Counted from the first letter of the stretch, positions 48,235-58,283 are shown. The stretch: 64,000 bases of DNA from Leptobrachium leishanense (GCA_009667805.1 CM019063.1:189468661-189532660); one strand, 5' to 3'. The notes: generated by a model from the sequence alone, not told the origin. Made by a program: numbers and translations.

Positions 48235-48465
48235 GAAACCACCAGCAAGTGTCCTTGGGCAAGACACCTAAGTATATGGGTGCGCCTACCTCACAAAAAT
48301 ACTTGTACTTATAGATTGTTAGTCCCTTGGGATCAGGGACCCGCTGAATCAGGCCATCATCCATGTATGGTATTCTAAAGTATCAACACCTTGTACACTG
48401 ATCTTGTAAACGCTGCGGAAATATGTGGTGCTATATAAATAAAGGATAATAATAATAATCTAAGT
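48235..48465 (+). mobile_element. L2-like LINE or L2-mobilised SINE tail
   Basis: Contains GTGTCCTTGGGCAAGACAC, GATTGTTAGTCCCTTGGGATC and a 3' end ACGCTGCGGAAATATGTGGT ... ATATAAATAAAGGATAATAA, with an AAT-repeat tail. This is the usual L2-type 3' end in vertebrates. Confidence 0.7.
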
Positions 48466-48697
48466 ATCTTGCAACATCTATTTATCTTATCATGTTTTCA
48501 TGGAATGGATATTGTACCAGTGGCTGCATTATCAGTTTCCTTCAAGAAAACACTTATAGAGTTTGAGTATAAATCGAGCATGTCTTGTTTTTACATACAT
48601 AAACATGTCATAAACAGGAAATTCCACAATTAACAACTGCAGTCATCCAATAATCAACAGTTTTAGGAAAACAATTGTACATAAAAATATTTACCAC

Positions 48698-48841
48698 GGG
48701 CAGGCTCTGTTGCCTCCTCCTATTTTATTGATACTTAGCCTTTATTTTCATGGTAACCCTTCCCTACTACCATTTGACATGCCTTATGTATATTTTGCAT
48801 TGTATGTACTTGATTCACTTAATAAAAACTATTTTACACTA
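48698..48841 (+). mobile_element. Short 5'-truncated L1-like insertion
   Basis: 144 bp, flanked by perfect 15 bp direct duplications AAAAATATTTACCAC (48683-48697, 48842-48856). It ends TTAATAAAAACTATTTTACACT. The long duplication and 5' truncation fit target-primed reverse transcription. The element itself is too short to classify. Confidence 0.65.
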
Positions 48842-49013
48842 AAAAATATTTACCACATAGGGAACTATGGTGTAGGAAAAGCTAAATTGGCTGCAAATAA
48901 TTATCACAGTGGCCCACATTCCCATAAACGGTATATTTCAGTAAACATTTGCAGGGTTATTCAGAGAAAGGTGAAAATCAGGAGAATTGGCAGTAGAAGA
49001 GAACAATCTAGAC

Positions 49014-49925
49014 CACTGTTTCTCAAGTGGTGGGTCGCAACCCAAAAGTGGGTCGCAACCAGGGGCGGACTGGGTCGTGGGGCAAGTGCCCCCAGGCCTC
49101 TCTAATGCCTGGGATCTGCCGATGCATATTACCTGTAGCAGCAGGTCCTAGGCGGCGCATCTACCTCACCTCTACCTCCTTCACTGGCAACCGCGTGCCG
49201 GAACTTCCCTGCTTGAAGGAAGTCCCGGCACACAGCTGCTAGTGAGGGAAGCAGGGATAGCCCCGAACCCACAGCTACAGGTCCAGCCGCCACGCACCAT
49301 CTGGGACCCACTGCATCAGGTAAGATACTCTGTACTGGCAAGGTTTGTGGGGGGGATCTTTAATGGGAAGGTGTGGGGTGGGGTGGGACAGTGACTGACA
49401 GCAGCTCTGTACTCCCAACGGGGACTGACATGTGTCCAGAGCATTCTACTACTGGCTGCCAACTCCAGGAGCCACTGTGCACAATGCACATCTCAGTGAA
49501 GCAAAACGCTGTTGGGTAAGAGGGGGTTCCCTATGTATATTTGTGATTTTCCATTTCTGTTTGTCTGTCCTTTTGTTAATCTGTCTGTTTACCTATTTAT
49601 GCATCCTTCTTTCTGAATAAATGTTATCGGGTCTGTCCATCTACTGTATATCTGTGTGTCCTTCTGTGTTTTTTCCATCTGTCCTTGTATCTATGTCTTC
49701 TCCATTTCTCTATTTCTCCTCATCTCTCTCCTTACTCTCCCTGTATCACTCTCTCCCTTTTACTCTATAAATCTCTCATTCTTCTTCCTTTTCTGCCTTC
49801 CCCTTGATGTGATAATCCCTTTTAAATTACTGAATTATGTTTCAGAAATTTTATTATTTTTGGGTCGCGACTTAATGACTAAGGACAAGGGTGGGTTCTG
49901 AGGGTCCACAGGTTGAGAACCACTG
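49014..49925. mobile_element. hAT-like element nested in O2
   Basis: 912 bp with perfect 8 bp duplications ATCTAGAC (49006-49013, 49926-49933). Ends CACTGTTTCTCAAGTGG and TTGAGAACCACTG; GGGTCGC words are near both ends. At about 49060 it changes to CAGGGGCGGACTGGG sequence, possibly a further insertion. No transposase frame. Confidence 0.85.
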
Positions 49926-49997
49926 ATCTAGACCAAATAGCCGATTTGGAAAGTGAGATAATTGGGAGAATTTTTCTGGTTTGGCTATTTTGACCTA

Positions 49998-50682
49998 GAG
50001 GGTTATTCAGAGAGATCCGAAAAGTCACCACATGTTCATTGACCTTTCGTTCCCCGTACTTTGGGGCGATTCGGTGATTCCTAGTTCTCTGACCCTGCGG
50101 TGTATTCAGCAAGCACCGCAGGGCCCCCATAGTGCAGGGAATACTCACCGCGGCGCAAACCCGCAGAACACTCACCAAACACTCACCGAAAGCCTGCAGG
50201 AACCGCCGAAAAACCCCACCGAACACACCAGAAAAAGCTGAAGAACTGCGATCACAGCACAGAGCAACCGCTGGAAAAACCCGACAAGCAGACGAACATG
50301 GTAAAAAAGATCCTAAAAAATCTATAAATAGACTTTTTACATGTAGAATAAAATAATAAATGGTTTATTAGATGTTGGATTAAAACGGGAATATTTTTAA
50401 CATTGAAGCCTATGGGGTTCGTCTGAATAAACCTGTCGAATTAAACCACCGAACAGCAGGGAATTTCGGGAACTTTACTCTGCTGTTTGGTGTCTCTGAA
50501 TAAATGAACCACTGCTTCTCTATGGGGGATTTCATTGCCCTCGAACAGGCACCGTACGTGCAGGCAATTTGCCAAAATTTGGCGAACTGCCTGCTCTCTG
50601 AATAGCTGTATGGCCCCGAAATGTCCCCGTTCGCTGAAATTCAGTGTCCGTTTACATTTTGGATCTCTCTGAATAACCCCTC
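49998..50682. mobile_element. T-family MITE (T8) nested in O2
   Basis: 685 bp between GAGGGTTATTCAGAGAG and CTCTCTGAATAACCCCTC, with TA on both sides (49996-49997, 50683-50684). The uninterrupted O1 copy shows the empty target, which confirms TA as the duplication. Shorter than other T copies owing to loss in the A-rich middle. Confidence 0.9.
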
Positions 50683-51390
50683 TAGAATTTTTGCTTCTCC
50701 AGTCATTCTCCTGGATTTCACCTCTCTCTGAACAAACCTGATACTGTGTAGAAAAGACTCAATTACACTTCTTTGAGATATGTGGTTTTATGAATAATTT
50801 GTATGAAATTATGTTGAAATTAGTTTGATTTATGTTCTTTATACAAGAAAAGCTTTGAAGTATTTTCTAATTTTCCAGATTTGTGAGCTGCAGTGTGTCA
50901 AACTGTGTTGTGTAGTGTGTTGCCAAGTAATTGTGCTAGAAGTATATTTGTTGCATGTTTAACTCCTTCAACCCCCTTCCCTTTACTTATCCTATTTACC
51001 TAAAAGAGGAAGAATATATATACTGTATTATTATTATTATTCTTTATTTATAAAGCGCCGGCATATTCCGCAGCGCTGTACAATAGGCACAGTATAGACA
51101 GGGTTACAATACAATACATTGAACAACATTTGACAAACAGTACATGAGGAGATGAGGGCCCTATTCCCGTAGGAACTCACAATCTAGAAGGGTTGGGGTT
51201 GGAAACAGGAGGAGAGGACTGCAAGGTGAGATTGATTGATGGTTGCGTCAGTGAGTTGGGTGGTAGGCTTCCCTAAATAGGAACGTTTTAAGGGAGCGTT
51301 TGAAGGAAGAGGAAGTTAGGGGAAAGTCTGACAGTACGAGGGAGAGCGTTCCAGAGAGTGGGGGCTGCGCGTGAGAAATCCTGCAGTCGA

Positions 51391-53109
51391 TCATGGGAAG
51401 AGGTAATGCAGGGAGACGCTAGGCGCAGGTCGCTGTTTGACCTTAGGGAGCGGGCTGGGGTTGGGGATTACCAGGCCGTGTATGAGTTGTTTTGTGGTGA
51501 CAGCGGTAAGAAATGGCCGAATTCTGGAAATATTACGCAGTTGGTATCGGCAGGAGGAGGAAAGAGACTTGATGTGGGGGATGAAGGAAAGAGCAGAGTC
51601 AAGTGTAACTCCAAGACAGCGAACTTGGTTTGATGGGGAGATGGTGATACCCTCCACCGTGATAGAGAAGTCAGGAGGTGGGGAGGCATTGGAAGGAGGA
51701 TTAAGTAGGAGCTCAGTTTTTGACATGTTGATCTTTAGGTGGTGGGAGGCCATCCAGGAGGAGATGACAGATAAACAGTCACTGACTTTTGAAAGGACAG
51801 GGGGAGAGAGATCAGGGGCAGAGAGGTAGATCTGAGTGTCATCAGCGTAGAGGTGGTAATTAAAGCCAAAGCTGTTGATGATTTTGCCCAGGGAGGAGGT
51901 GTAGATGGAAAAGAGCAGAGGACCAAGGACAGAGCCTTGAGGTACACCAACAGATAGAGGCAATGAAGAGGAGGAATTACCAGCAAAGGACACACAGAAG
52001 GACCTGTTGGATAAATAGGAGTCAACCCAAGCGAGTGCAGTGTCACCGAGACCCAGAGAGTTGAGGGTCTGTAGAAGGAGGGGGTGGTCAACAGTGTCAA
52101 AAGCAGCTGAGAGGTCAAGCAGGATGAGAATAGAATAGTGGCCGTGTTTTTTAGCAGTTAGGAGGTCGTTGGTGACTTTGGTGAGGGCAGTTTCAGTTGA
52201 GTGTAGGGGACGGAAGCCAGATTGCAGGGGGTCAAGTAGGGAATTGGAGGACAGGAAGAGGGAGAGGCGGTTGAAGACTAGTTTTTCTAAGAGCTTAGAG
52301 GTAAAGGGAAGCAGGGATACAGGGCGGTAGTTGGATGGAGAGTTGGGATCGAGGGATGGTTTCTTTAGTAAAGGGGTAACTAGCGCGTGTTTGAAGGCGG
52401 ATGGGAAGGAGCCAGTGGAGAGAGATCGGTTGAAGATGTGTGTGAGAGCAGGGGTGAGGGAGGAGGAGAGGGGAGGAATTAGATGTGAGGGAATGGGGTT
52501 GAGCGGGCACGTGGTGAGATGTGAGGAGGACAATAAGGAATTTACTTCCTCCTCAGTGGCTGGGAGGAAGCGGCAGAGGGTAGCAGAGGGGGCTTCTGGG
52601 AGTGGAGGTGGGAGATAACTATCTTGTGTTGGGATGTTGCTTCTGATAGTTAGAGTTTTACTGAGGAAGTAATCTGCCATGTCTTGAGCGCTGAAGGCAG
52701 CTGAGGGGGGAGGTGCAGGTTGGTAGAGGAGGGTGTTGAAGGTGGACCAGAGCCGTTTAGGGTTGGAGGACAGTGTAGATATAAGAGATGAGAAGAAGGA
52801 TTGTTTGGCCAAGTGAAGGCCAGAGGTGTATGACCGGAGAATAAACTTGAAGTGAACAAAATCAGCTTCAGAGCGGGATTTCCTCCAGGCACGATCTGCA
52901 GTGCGGGAGCATCTTTGCAGGTAGCGAGTCTGGAGGGTGTGCCAGGGCTGAAGTTGGCAGCGTGGGGCCTTACAGAGTCGAAGAGGAGCAAGAGTGTCTA
53001 GAGCAGAGATAAGAGTAGTGTTGTAGTGATTAGTGGCAGCATCAGGGCAGGTGAAGGATGAGGTGTGAGGGAGGTGGTGAAGTAGATTGGAGAATTGATG
53101 GGGATCCAC
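51391..53109 (-). CDS. L2 ORF2: reverse transcriptase region (572 codons, 3' damaged)
   Basis: Encodes the linker and reverse transcriptase of a non-LTR retrotransposon, which copies its own RNA at a nicked target. Visible RT motifs: NYRPVSLLP (about 260-268), [10 protein letters not shown] (296-305), [14 protein letters not shown] (329-342), [14 protein letters not shown] (387-400) and HLYADDTQ (419-426), with the catalytic Asp pair at 423-424. The frame is normal to about residue 548. There a deletion of about 250 bp, relative to the 9630 copy, joins the sequence to a more distal part in a wrong frame, and the last 24 residues are not L2 sequence. The endonuclease lies upstream in other frames. 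The start is set by the first Met after a frameshift, not by a true initiation site. Confidence 0.9.
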   Translation of the reverse strand: MDPHQFSNLLHHLPHTSSFTCPDAATNHYNTTLISALDTLAPLRLCKAPRCQLQPWHTLQTRYLQRCSRTADRAWRKSRSEADFVHFKFILRSYTSGLHLAKQSFFSSLISTLSSNPKRLWSTFNTLLYQPAPPPSAAFSAQDMADYFLSKTLTIRSNIPTQDSYLPPPLPEAPSATLCRFLPATEEEVNSLLSSSHLTTCPLNPIPSHLIPPLSSSLTPALTHIFNRSLSTGSFPSAFKHALVTPLLKKPSLDPNSPSNYRPVSLLPFTSKLLEKLVFNRLSLFLSSNSLLDPLQSGFRPLHSTETALTKVTNDLLTAKKHGHYSILILLDLSAAFDTVDHPLLLQTLNSLGLGDTALAWVDSYLSNRSFCVSFAGNSSSSLPLSVGVPQGSVLGPLLFSIYTSSLGKIINSFGFNYHLYADDTQIYLSAPDLSPPVLSKVSDCLSVISSWMASHHLKINMSKTELLLNPPSNASPPPDFSITVEGITISPSNQVRCLGVTLDSALSFIPHIKSLSSSCRYQLRNISRIRPFLTAVTTKQLIHGLVIPNPSPLPKVKQRPAPSVSLHYLFP

Positions 53110-53486
53110 AGCATGTAGATTTCTGCGAGTGTGTGTGCGGGGTGGGGGAGCAGGGTGTTTAGGAAGTCCAGGTAGGTTGAAAGAGAGATGGTGGTGGTCA
53201 GAGATGGGGAAAGGGCGACAGTTGAACTCAGAAATGGAGCAGAGGTTGGAAAAGACAAGGTCAATAGCGTGACCATCGCGGTGGGTAGGGAGGATTGTGT
53301 GAGTCCAAGGGAGGATGTGAGTGAAAGAAGTTTGGAGGCAGCAGGGGCAGAAGGATCATCAATGGGAATGTTGAAGTCTCCGAGAATTAGGCATGGAAGA
53401 TTAGAAGACAGGAAGTGAGAAAGCCAGGTAGCAAAGTGGTCAAAGAACTGGGAGGTTGGTCCCGGTGGGCAGTAGATGACTGCCAC
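52998..53486 (-). pseudogene. L2 endonuclease segment, frame 2
   Basis: Carries AVIYCPPG and, near residue 38, CLILGDFNIP. GDFN is a core motif of APE-type endonucleases, which nick target DNA for LINE insertion. Another frame shift follows, because the SDHHHL block (catalytic His) near 53195 is open only in the frame of the RT ORF. The fragment overlaps the RT frame and cannot give a complete enzyme as it stands. Confidence 0.8.
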
Positions 53487-53776
53487 CCTGAGGGCCAGAG
53501 GAGAGAACAGGCGGATGCAGTGTGTCTCGAAGGAGGAGAAGGAGAGGGATGGGGTGGAGGGAGATGCTGGTAGGTGCAGGTGGGAGAGAGCAGGATTCCG
53601 ACCCCGCCACCATTTCTCTCACCCGGTATGGGGGTATGTCTCAAGTGTAGACCACCATGTGAGAGAGCAGCAACGGAGGCCGTGTCAGAGGGAGTTAGCC
53701 AGGTTTCAGTTAAAGCTAGGAGGTTGAAGGAGTTTGAAAGGAAGAGGTCATGGATTGCTGTGAGTTTGTTGCCCAC
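53387..53776 (-). pseudogene. L2 endonuclease segment, frame 1 (N-terminal)
   Basis: Contains NLLALTETWLTP (the catalytic Glu motif of APE-type endonucleases) and GERNGGGVGILLS. In-frame codons upstream read CTLWNARSVGNK and run without a stop back to the 2A-like motif at 53912-53938. A frameshift before 53486 separates it from the GDFN segment. Confidence 0.8.
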
Positions 53777-53911
53777 AGAGCGAGCGTTCCAGAGGGTGCA
53801 GGAGAAAGAGGACAGGTGCTGAGGATTTATGGAAATGAGGTTGCTGGGCTTGCAGGGAGGTGATTTATGTGTGATGGAGATAGGATGATAGGGAAGTTTT
53901 GGATGTGTTGT

Positions 53912-53938
53912 GGGGCCAGGGTTAGTGGATACGTCACC
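53912..53938 (-). other. 2A-like ribosome-skipping motif in the L2 ORF
   Basis: Minus-strand codons read GDVSTNPGP, preceded by a hydrophobic run LLFLTLLLLLYA. The frame stays open from here into the endonuclease segment. Asp-Val/Ile-x-x-Asn-Pro-Gly-Pro is the core of 2A peptides, and such motifs are known at the N-terminus of ORF2 in some APE-type non-LTR elements. Here the usual Glu after Val is Ser, so activity is uncertain. Confidence 0.75.
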
Positions 53939-54360
53939 TGCATAGAGTAACAGCAGGAGGGTGAGAAAGAGAAGGTGGGAATGGGATTTGTGTGAGTGGG
54001 AGTGATTGGCAGCATGAGAGTTAGAGGGAGACTATGTTCTGTGGAAACAAAGGAGCTCATGAGAGGCCATCATGTGGGACGAGAGGAGGGAGGGAGAGAT
54101 GCAGATAGTGTAAGGGTCAGTGGTAGAGGGGCAGGAGTTCCATTTAAGGAGAACGGTAGAAGTAAAGAGTAGAAGCGTGAGAGAAAGCATGATATAGACG
54201 TGTGTTTACCCAGAGTAAAAAGTGGGCCTTGTAGTTCCTTCCTCCAGTCCCGCAACTCCAGGAAATCAACTCTAAACGTCCACTTAAAATGGTCACTTGA
54301 GCCAGTCTTAGCTGTTATATAGGGCAGACTGACTGCATTCGTATATCTATGAATATACAG

Positions 54361-54838
54361 TGTGAGCTGGGAAACAGGTAGCGGGTGCAATTGCTCTCTG
54401 GGGTGAGCACTCTTGCAAGGTTCAGAGACCAGACCAGTGACTTTTCTTCAAACGGTGGTACATTTATTGCAGCAACCCACAGGTTATACACCACACTGTA
54501 TATTGCTCAAAATAAACAGTTCAAAAGCAAAGAAAATTCCTAGCCGTGTCCCGGCACTAACTAAACATACAATAGTCCTGACTAACAACCTTTGCAAACC
54601 TAGTGTTTGTTAGGCTTCAGCAAACCAGCATGACCAACCTTGTGCTCCAGCAGATAGAGACCGTCTGCTCCCCAGACTCCAGAGCGATGTCTGTTTGCCT
54701 CACCTGCACTAAATTGCCACTGAGGCAAAGTGCAAAACCAGGTGCTTAGAGGTTCCGGAAGGTGTAAGAGAGAAATGTGGGTGACACATAAACCCCGGAC
54801 AGGACCTTTCCTTGCTCTCTACATGATGCCCTGTTACA
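54361..54838 (-). repeat. 3' LTR
   Basis: 478 bp, plus-strand ends TGTGAGCTGGG and CCCTGTTACA. Same length as the 5' LTR at 59449. The RNase H frame runs on into it without an earlier stop. Confidence 0.95.
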
Positions 54839-55885
54839 TACCCTCCCCCCTTGTTTCAACCCCCTGGGTGGAACGCTGTCAGCTACACAAGCGTAGACGC
54901 TGGACAGAGCATCTACATTGGCCTTTGTTTTACCCGGTTGATGCTTCACAGTGAAGCTGTAGTCCTGCAATGCCAGAAACCAACGATTCACACGTCTATT
55001 GGTCTCCTTTTTTAGAGCCATCCATTTGAGGGGAGCATGGTCAGTCACAAGATCAAACTGGCGCCCTAATAAATAATATCTTAAGGCATCCAATGCCCAT
55101 TTAATAGCCAAACCCTCCTTCTCAATCACTGCATATTTCTGTTCATGATCGTTTAGTTTTCTGCTTAAGTACACTACAGGGTGTTCCTCACCATTATGTA
55201 CCTGTGACAAAACTGCCCCTAGACCAACATCAGATGCATCAGTTTGGACTACAAAGTCCTTGGAAAAATCAGGGGAGTAGAGAATTGGCTGTGCACAAAG
55301 AGCCCTCTTCAGGACCTGGAAAGATTCCTCAGCTTCTGGGGACCATTTGACCATTAAATTCTTCCCTTTGGTAAGGTCTGTCAAAGGGGCTGCAAGAGTT
55401 GCAAAGTTTGGGATAAACCTCCTGTAGTATCCCGTTATCCCAAGGAAAGCTCTGACTTGTTTTTTACTGGTGGGACGTGGCCACTCCTGAATGGCTTCTA
55501 CTTTGTTTAGCTGGGGTTTTATGACTCCACTCCCAATCGTGTAACCTAAATATTTGGCTTCCTCTAACCCCAGGGCACATTTTTTTGGATTAGCAGTGAT
55601 ACCTGCTCTATGGAGAGTTTCCAAGACAGCTTGGACTCGAGGCAAATGAGATTCCCAGTCAGTGCTATGTACTACAATGTCATCCAAGTATGCTGCAGCA
55701 TACTGTTGGTGGGGTCTCAAAAGTTTGTCCATAGCTCTCTGAAATGTAGCAGGTGCATTTTGTAATCCAAAAGGCATCTTTTTATATTGAAACGAACCCT
55801 CAGGGGTTACGAAGGCCGTCTTCTCTTTGGCACCTTCTGTCAGGGGAATCTGCCAATATCCTTTGGTCAAGTCCAAAGTTGTCAA
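54746..55885 (-). CDS. pol: pol part 3: reverse transcriptase (C-terminal part) and RNase H
   Basis: Begins inside the RT palm with TLDLTKGYWQIPL (first catalytic Asp at residue 5), then FGLQNAPATFQR (39-50) and AYLDDIVV (65-72) with the catalytic Asp pair at 68-69. The RNase H domain follows: TDASDVGLGA (215-224, Asp216), EKEGLAIKWAL (255-265, Glu257), TDHAPLKW (281-288, Asp282) and NVDALS near 323-328. The end of the frame is not conserved and runs through the polypurine tract into the LTR. It is the same reading frame as the segment ending at 55904; one in-frame TGA at 55904-55906 separates them. The listed start is therefore not a true start. Confidence 0.92.
   Translation of the reverse strand: MTTLDLTKGYWQIPLTEGAKEKTAFVTPEGSFQYKKMPFGLQNAPATFQRAMDKLLRPHQQYAAAYLDDIVVHSTDWESHLPRVQAVLETLHRAGITANPKKCALGLEEAKYLGYTIGSGVIKPQLNKVEAIQEWPRPTSKKQVRAFLGITGYYRRFIPNFATLAAPLTDLTKGKNLMVKWSPEAEESFQVLKRALCAQPILYSPDFSKDFVVQTDASDVGLGAVLSQVHNGEEHPVVYLSRKLNDHEQKYAVIEKEGLAIKWALDALRYYLLGRQFDLVTDHAPLKWMALKKETNRRVNRWFLALQDYSFTVKHQPGKTKANVDALSSVYACVADSVPPRGLKQGGRVCNRASCREQGKVLSGVYVSPTFLSYTFRNL
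54841..54852 (-). promoter_or_regulatory. Polypurine tract
   Basis: On the minus strand AAGGGGGGAGGG sits two bases upstream of the 3' LTR. This is the expected place and composition for the primer of plus-strand DNA synthesis. Confidence 0.85.
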
Positions 55886-55903
55886 ATAACGAGCTGTGCC
55901 CAG

Positions 55904-56440
55904 TCAGTCTATAAGTTCGTCTACCCGGGTCATAGGATAAGTGTCAAACTTGGTCACTGAATTGAGCTTCCTAAAATCATTGCAAAACCTCCAACTCCCA
56001 TCTGGCTTTGGGACTAGGACAATGGGACTGGACCAGTCACTACTGGACTCTTCAATGATGTCTAGCTCAAACATTTTCTTCACCTCCCTACTGATGTCTT
56101 TCCTGCTTGCCTCAGGAATACGGTAAGGTTTAAGTTTAACCCGTGCCCCTGGTTCAGTAACAATGTCATGTTGTGTTACCGACGTCTGACCAGGCAGCTC
56201 TGAAAATTTTTCTCGGTTTTTTATTAAAAACTCTCTGACTTCCTGCTTTTGTGACTTAGACAGCGACTCAGCAATTTTTACTTCAGGGACCTGAGGGTGT
56301 TCAGTATCCAGCTGGTGGGTTATTGGGATGAACCCAGCAGCTAGCGATACTCTATCTTTCCAGGGCTTTAGCAAGTTCACATGGTATATTTGCTCTGGTT
56401 TTCTTTTCCCCGGTTGATGAATTTTATAATTTACTTCCAA
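55904..56440 (-). CDS. pol: pol part 2: integrase tail and reverse transcriptase (N-terminal part)
   Basis: Residues 1-27 hold the end of the integrase C-terminal module (KIHQPGKRKP, IYHVNLLKPW). A linker follows, then the RT fingers: KPYRIPEASR (104-113), LDIIEESSSDWSSPIVLV (126-143) and KPDGSWRFCNDFRKLN (145-160). It ends at an in-frame TGA. The first codon is TTG and overlaps the preceding ORF by 17 bases in another frame, so this piece was originally a continuation of the integrase frame. A one-base frame change within the integrase tail is the simplest explanation; programmed shifting cannot be excluded. Confidence 0.9.
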   Translation of the reverse strand: MEVNYKIHQPGKRKPEQIYHVNLLKPWKDRVSLAAGFIPITHQLDTEHPQVPEVKIAESLSKSQKQEVREFLIKNREKFSELPGQTSVTQHDIVTEPGARVKLKPYRIPEASRKDISREVKKMFELDIIEESSSDWSSPIVLVPKPDGSWRFCNDFRKLNSVTKFDTYPMTRVDELID

Positions 56441-58283
56441 CTCTTTCTATCACTTCAAAGGGACCCTGCCACTTAGCAAGGAACTTGCTCTCAACTGTGG
56501 GAACTAATACCAGCACCCTGTCGCCAGGTGAGAAAATGCGGACTCGAGCATCCCTGTTATATATTCTCTGCTGAGCTGCCTGCGATTGAGCTAAATGCTC
56601 TTTTACAATTGGCATTACTACTGTAATTCTGTCCTGCATCTGCGAAATATGCTCAATAATGCTTTTGTGGGGTGTCTTCTCCCCCTCCCAGGTCTCTTTG
56701 GCTATGTCCAGTAGTCCCCGAGGGTGTCTCCCATAGAGTAATTCAAATGGAGAGTACCCTGTAGAGGACTGAGGAACTTCTCTGATGGCAAACATCAGAT
56801 ATGAAAGCAAATAGTCCCAGTTTTTCCCATCCTTGTCAACAACCTTTTTCAGCATGCTTTTTAAGGTTTTATTAAATCGCTCTACTAGTCCATCGGTTTG
56901 AGGATGGTATACCGAGGTTCGCAGATGCGTCACCTTAAACAACTTGCACAATTCTTTTGTCACTCGTGACATAAATGGGGTACCTTGGTCCATTAGAAGG
57001 TCCTTAGGGATCCCGACCCGGCTAAACACCTGTAATAACTCCTTAGCTATATTCTTGGCTGATGTCTGGCGTAGGGGAATTGCTTCAGGGTAACGGGTAG
57101 CATAATCCATAATGACCAGGATATACTGATGCCCTCGGGCAGACTTCGGAAGCGGGCCCACAAGGTCCATAGCAATTCTCTCAAAGGGCACCTCGATTAT
57201 TGGCAAGGGTACTAAGGGACTCCGAAAATGAGGTAGGGGTGCAGACATATGACAAACCGGACAAGATTTGCAATAGTTTTCAATATCCTTTTGTACCCCA
57301 GGCCAGTAAAACCTCTGTAAAACCCTTTCAGTGGTTTTCTCAGTACCTAAATGACCCCCCAATAAGTGTCCATGGGCAAGCTCCAATACCACCTTTTTGT
57401 ATGGTTTGGGGACCACTAATTGCTCAATAATTTCATTGTTCTTTTTATACACACGATATAGCATGTCATCATTACTAATGAAGTAAGGAAAAGAGAGCCT
57501 ATTCCCTGGTTCAACAGGTTCCCCATTGATCATCATAACATTTTCCCAGGCCCTCACAAGAGTAGGATCCTTCCTCTGCTCACTACCAAAGTTCTCTCTA
57601 TGAGTGTTAAGATCTGCAAACTCTAGAGTAGCTTCAGTTTCAACAGAGGGCGGTCTATCCTCATTGGCTATAGGGCCTTCAGATTCTTCCAATTCTCCTG
57701 CCAAAACAGAGAAGGGAAAGTCTGGGGACCCCCAAGAGGGATCCTCTGAATATATCTGCTCTGCAGCATCCATGTATTCAGATTCAGTCTCTGGTTTAGA
57801 AACTGTGGCACAGTCCGGGTGTTCCCAGAGTTCCCAAAATTCAGGAAAGTCTCTCCCTATAATTACATCATGCACCAAATGAGGCACAACCCCAACCAAG
57901 TGCCTCAGATCACCCCGTGCGGTTCCAAACTTCACAGCTACTATAGGATACTCCCGAGTATCACCATGTACACACACTACAGCAACCTTTTTAGCCCGGA
58001 AGTTCACAGAGCCTATCAATTCAGCCTTAATAAGGGTTACTAAACTTCCAGAGTCCAGCAAAGCTGCAACATGCTTATCATTCACAGTTATTGCACACAT
58101 GTGTTTTCCCTTTACTGGCACCGCGGTGCATGAAACAGTGGAAAACAAAGACTGCCGTCTTTCCTTGAAAGACAAGTCACACTGCATAGGTTCATCAGTT
58201 AATGGACAGTTTGCAGCTAAATGCCCAAGTTCCTGGCACCGAAAACATCTTACATTCCTCAGGTTAGGTCTGCTGACGGGCAC
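56424..58283 (-). CDS. pol: pol part 1: CCHC knuckle, protease and integrase (619 codons)
   Basis: Order of domains: zinc knuckle CFRCQELGHLAANC (13-26, CX2CX4HX4C), aspartic protease with ALLDSGS (74-80, Asp77), then integrase. The integrase zinc site is H306, H311, C341 and C344 (HX4HX29CX2C). The catalytic triad is D373, D432 and E468, a D,D(35)E arrangement as in Ty3/gypsy and retroviral integrases. GPF at 607-609 is the start of the GPY/F module, after which the frame ends early. Integrase inserts the cDNA into the host genome. Its position before RT is the Gmr1-type order. The knuckle belongs to Gag function but is encoded in this frame; the Gag frame overlaps by 20 bases. Confidence 0.93.
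   Translation of the reverse strand: MPVSRPNLRNVRCFRCQELGHLAANCPLTDEPMQCDLSFKERRQSLFSTVSCTAVPVKGKHMCAITVNDKHVAALLDSGSLVTLIKAELIGSVNFRAKKVAVVCVHGDTREYPIVAVKFGTARGDLRHLVGVVPHLVHDVIIGRDFPEFWELWEHPDCATVSKPETESEYMDAAEQIYSEDPSWGSPDFPFSVLAGELEESEGPIANEDRPPSVETEATLEFADLNTHRENFGSEQRKDPTLVRAWENVMMINGEPVEPGNRLSFPYFISNDDMLYRVYKKNNEIIEQLVVPKPYKKVVLELAHGHLLGGHLGTEKTTERVLQRFYWPGVQKDIENYCKSCPVCHMSAPLPHFRSPLVPLPIIEVPFERIAMDLVGPLPKSARGHQYILVIMDYATRYPEAIPLRQTSAKNIAKELLQVFSRVGIPKDLLMDQGTPFMSRVTKELCKLFKVTHLRTSVYHPQTDGLVERFNKTLKSMLKKVVDKDGKNWDYLLSYLMFAIREVPQSSTGYSPFELLYGRHPRGLLDIAKETWEGEKTPHKSIIEHISQMQDRITVVMPIVKEHLAQSQAAQQRIYNRDARVRIFSPGDRVLVLVPTVESKFLAKWQGPFEVIERVGSKL

Larger units (their letters stand above)
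48952..50740. mobile_element. O-family MITE (O2) carrying two independent insertions
   Basis: Aligns with the reverse complement of O1 (27669-27849) when two insertions are removed: the hAT-like element 49014-49925 and the T element 49998-50682. Ends CAGGGTTATTCAGAGAAAGG and CTCTGAACAAACCTG. Confidence 0.85.
51027..54200 (-). mobile_element. L2-clade LINE, nearly full length
   Basis: Minus orientation. The 3' end is at 51027, where an ATT-repeat tail joins TTCTTTATTTATAAAGCGCC. The element includes a C-terminally damaged RT frame, an APE-type endonuclease in two shifted frames and a 2A-like peptide upstream. The 5' boundary is not sharp; it lies between about 54070 and the neighbouring LTR element at 54361. 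It lacks about 250 bp near 51465 compared with the copy at 9630. Confidence 0.85.

Noticed and set aside
51358..51829. Plus-strand frames over the L2 (also 52331, 53476)
   Set aside because: Antisense shadows of the L2 ORF2; the minus frame has clear RT motifs.
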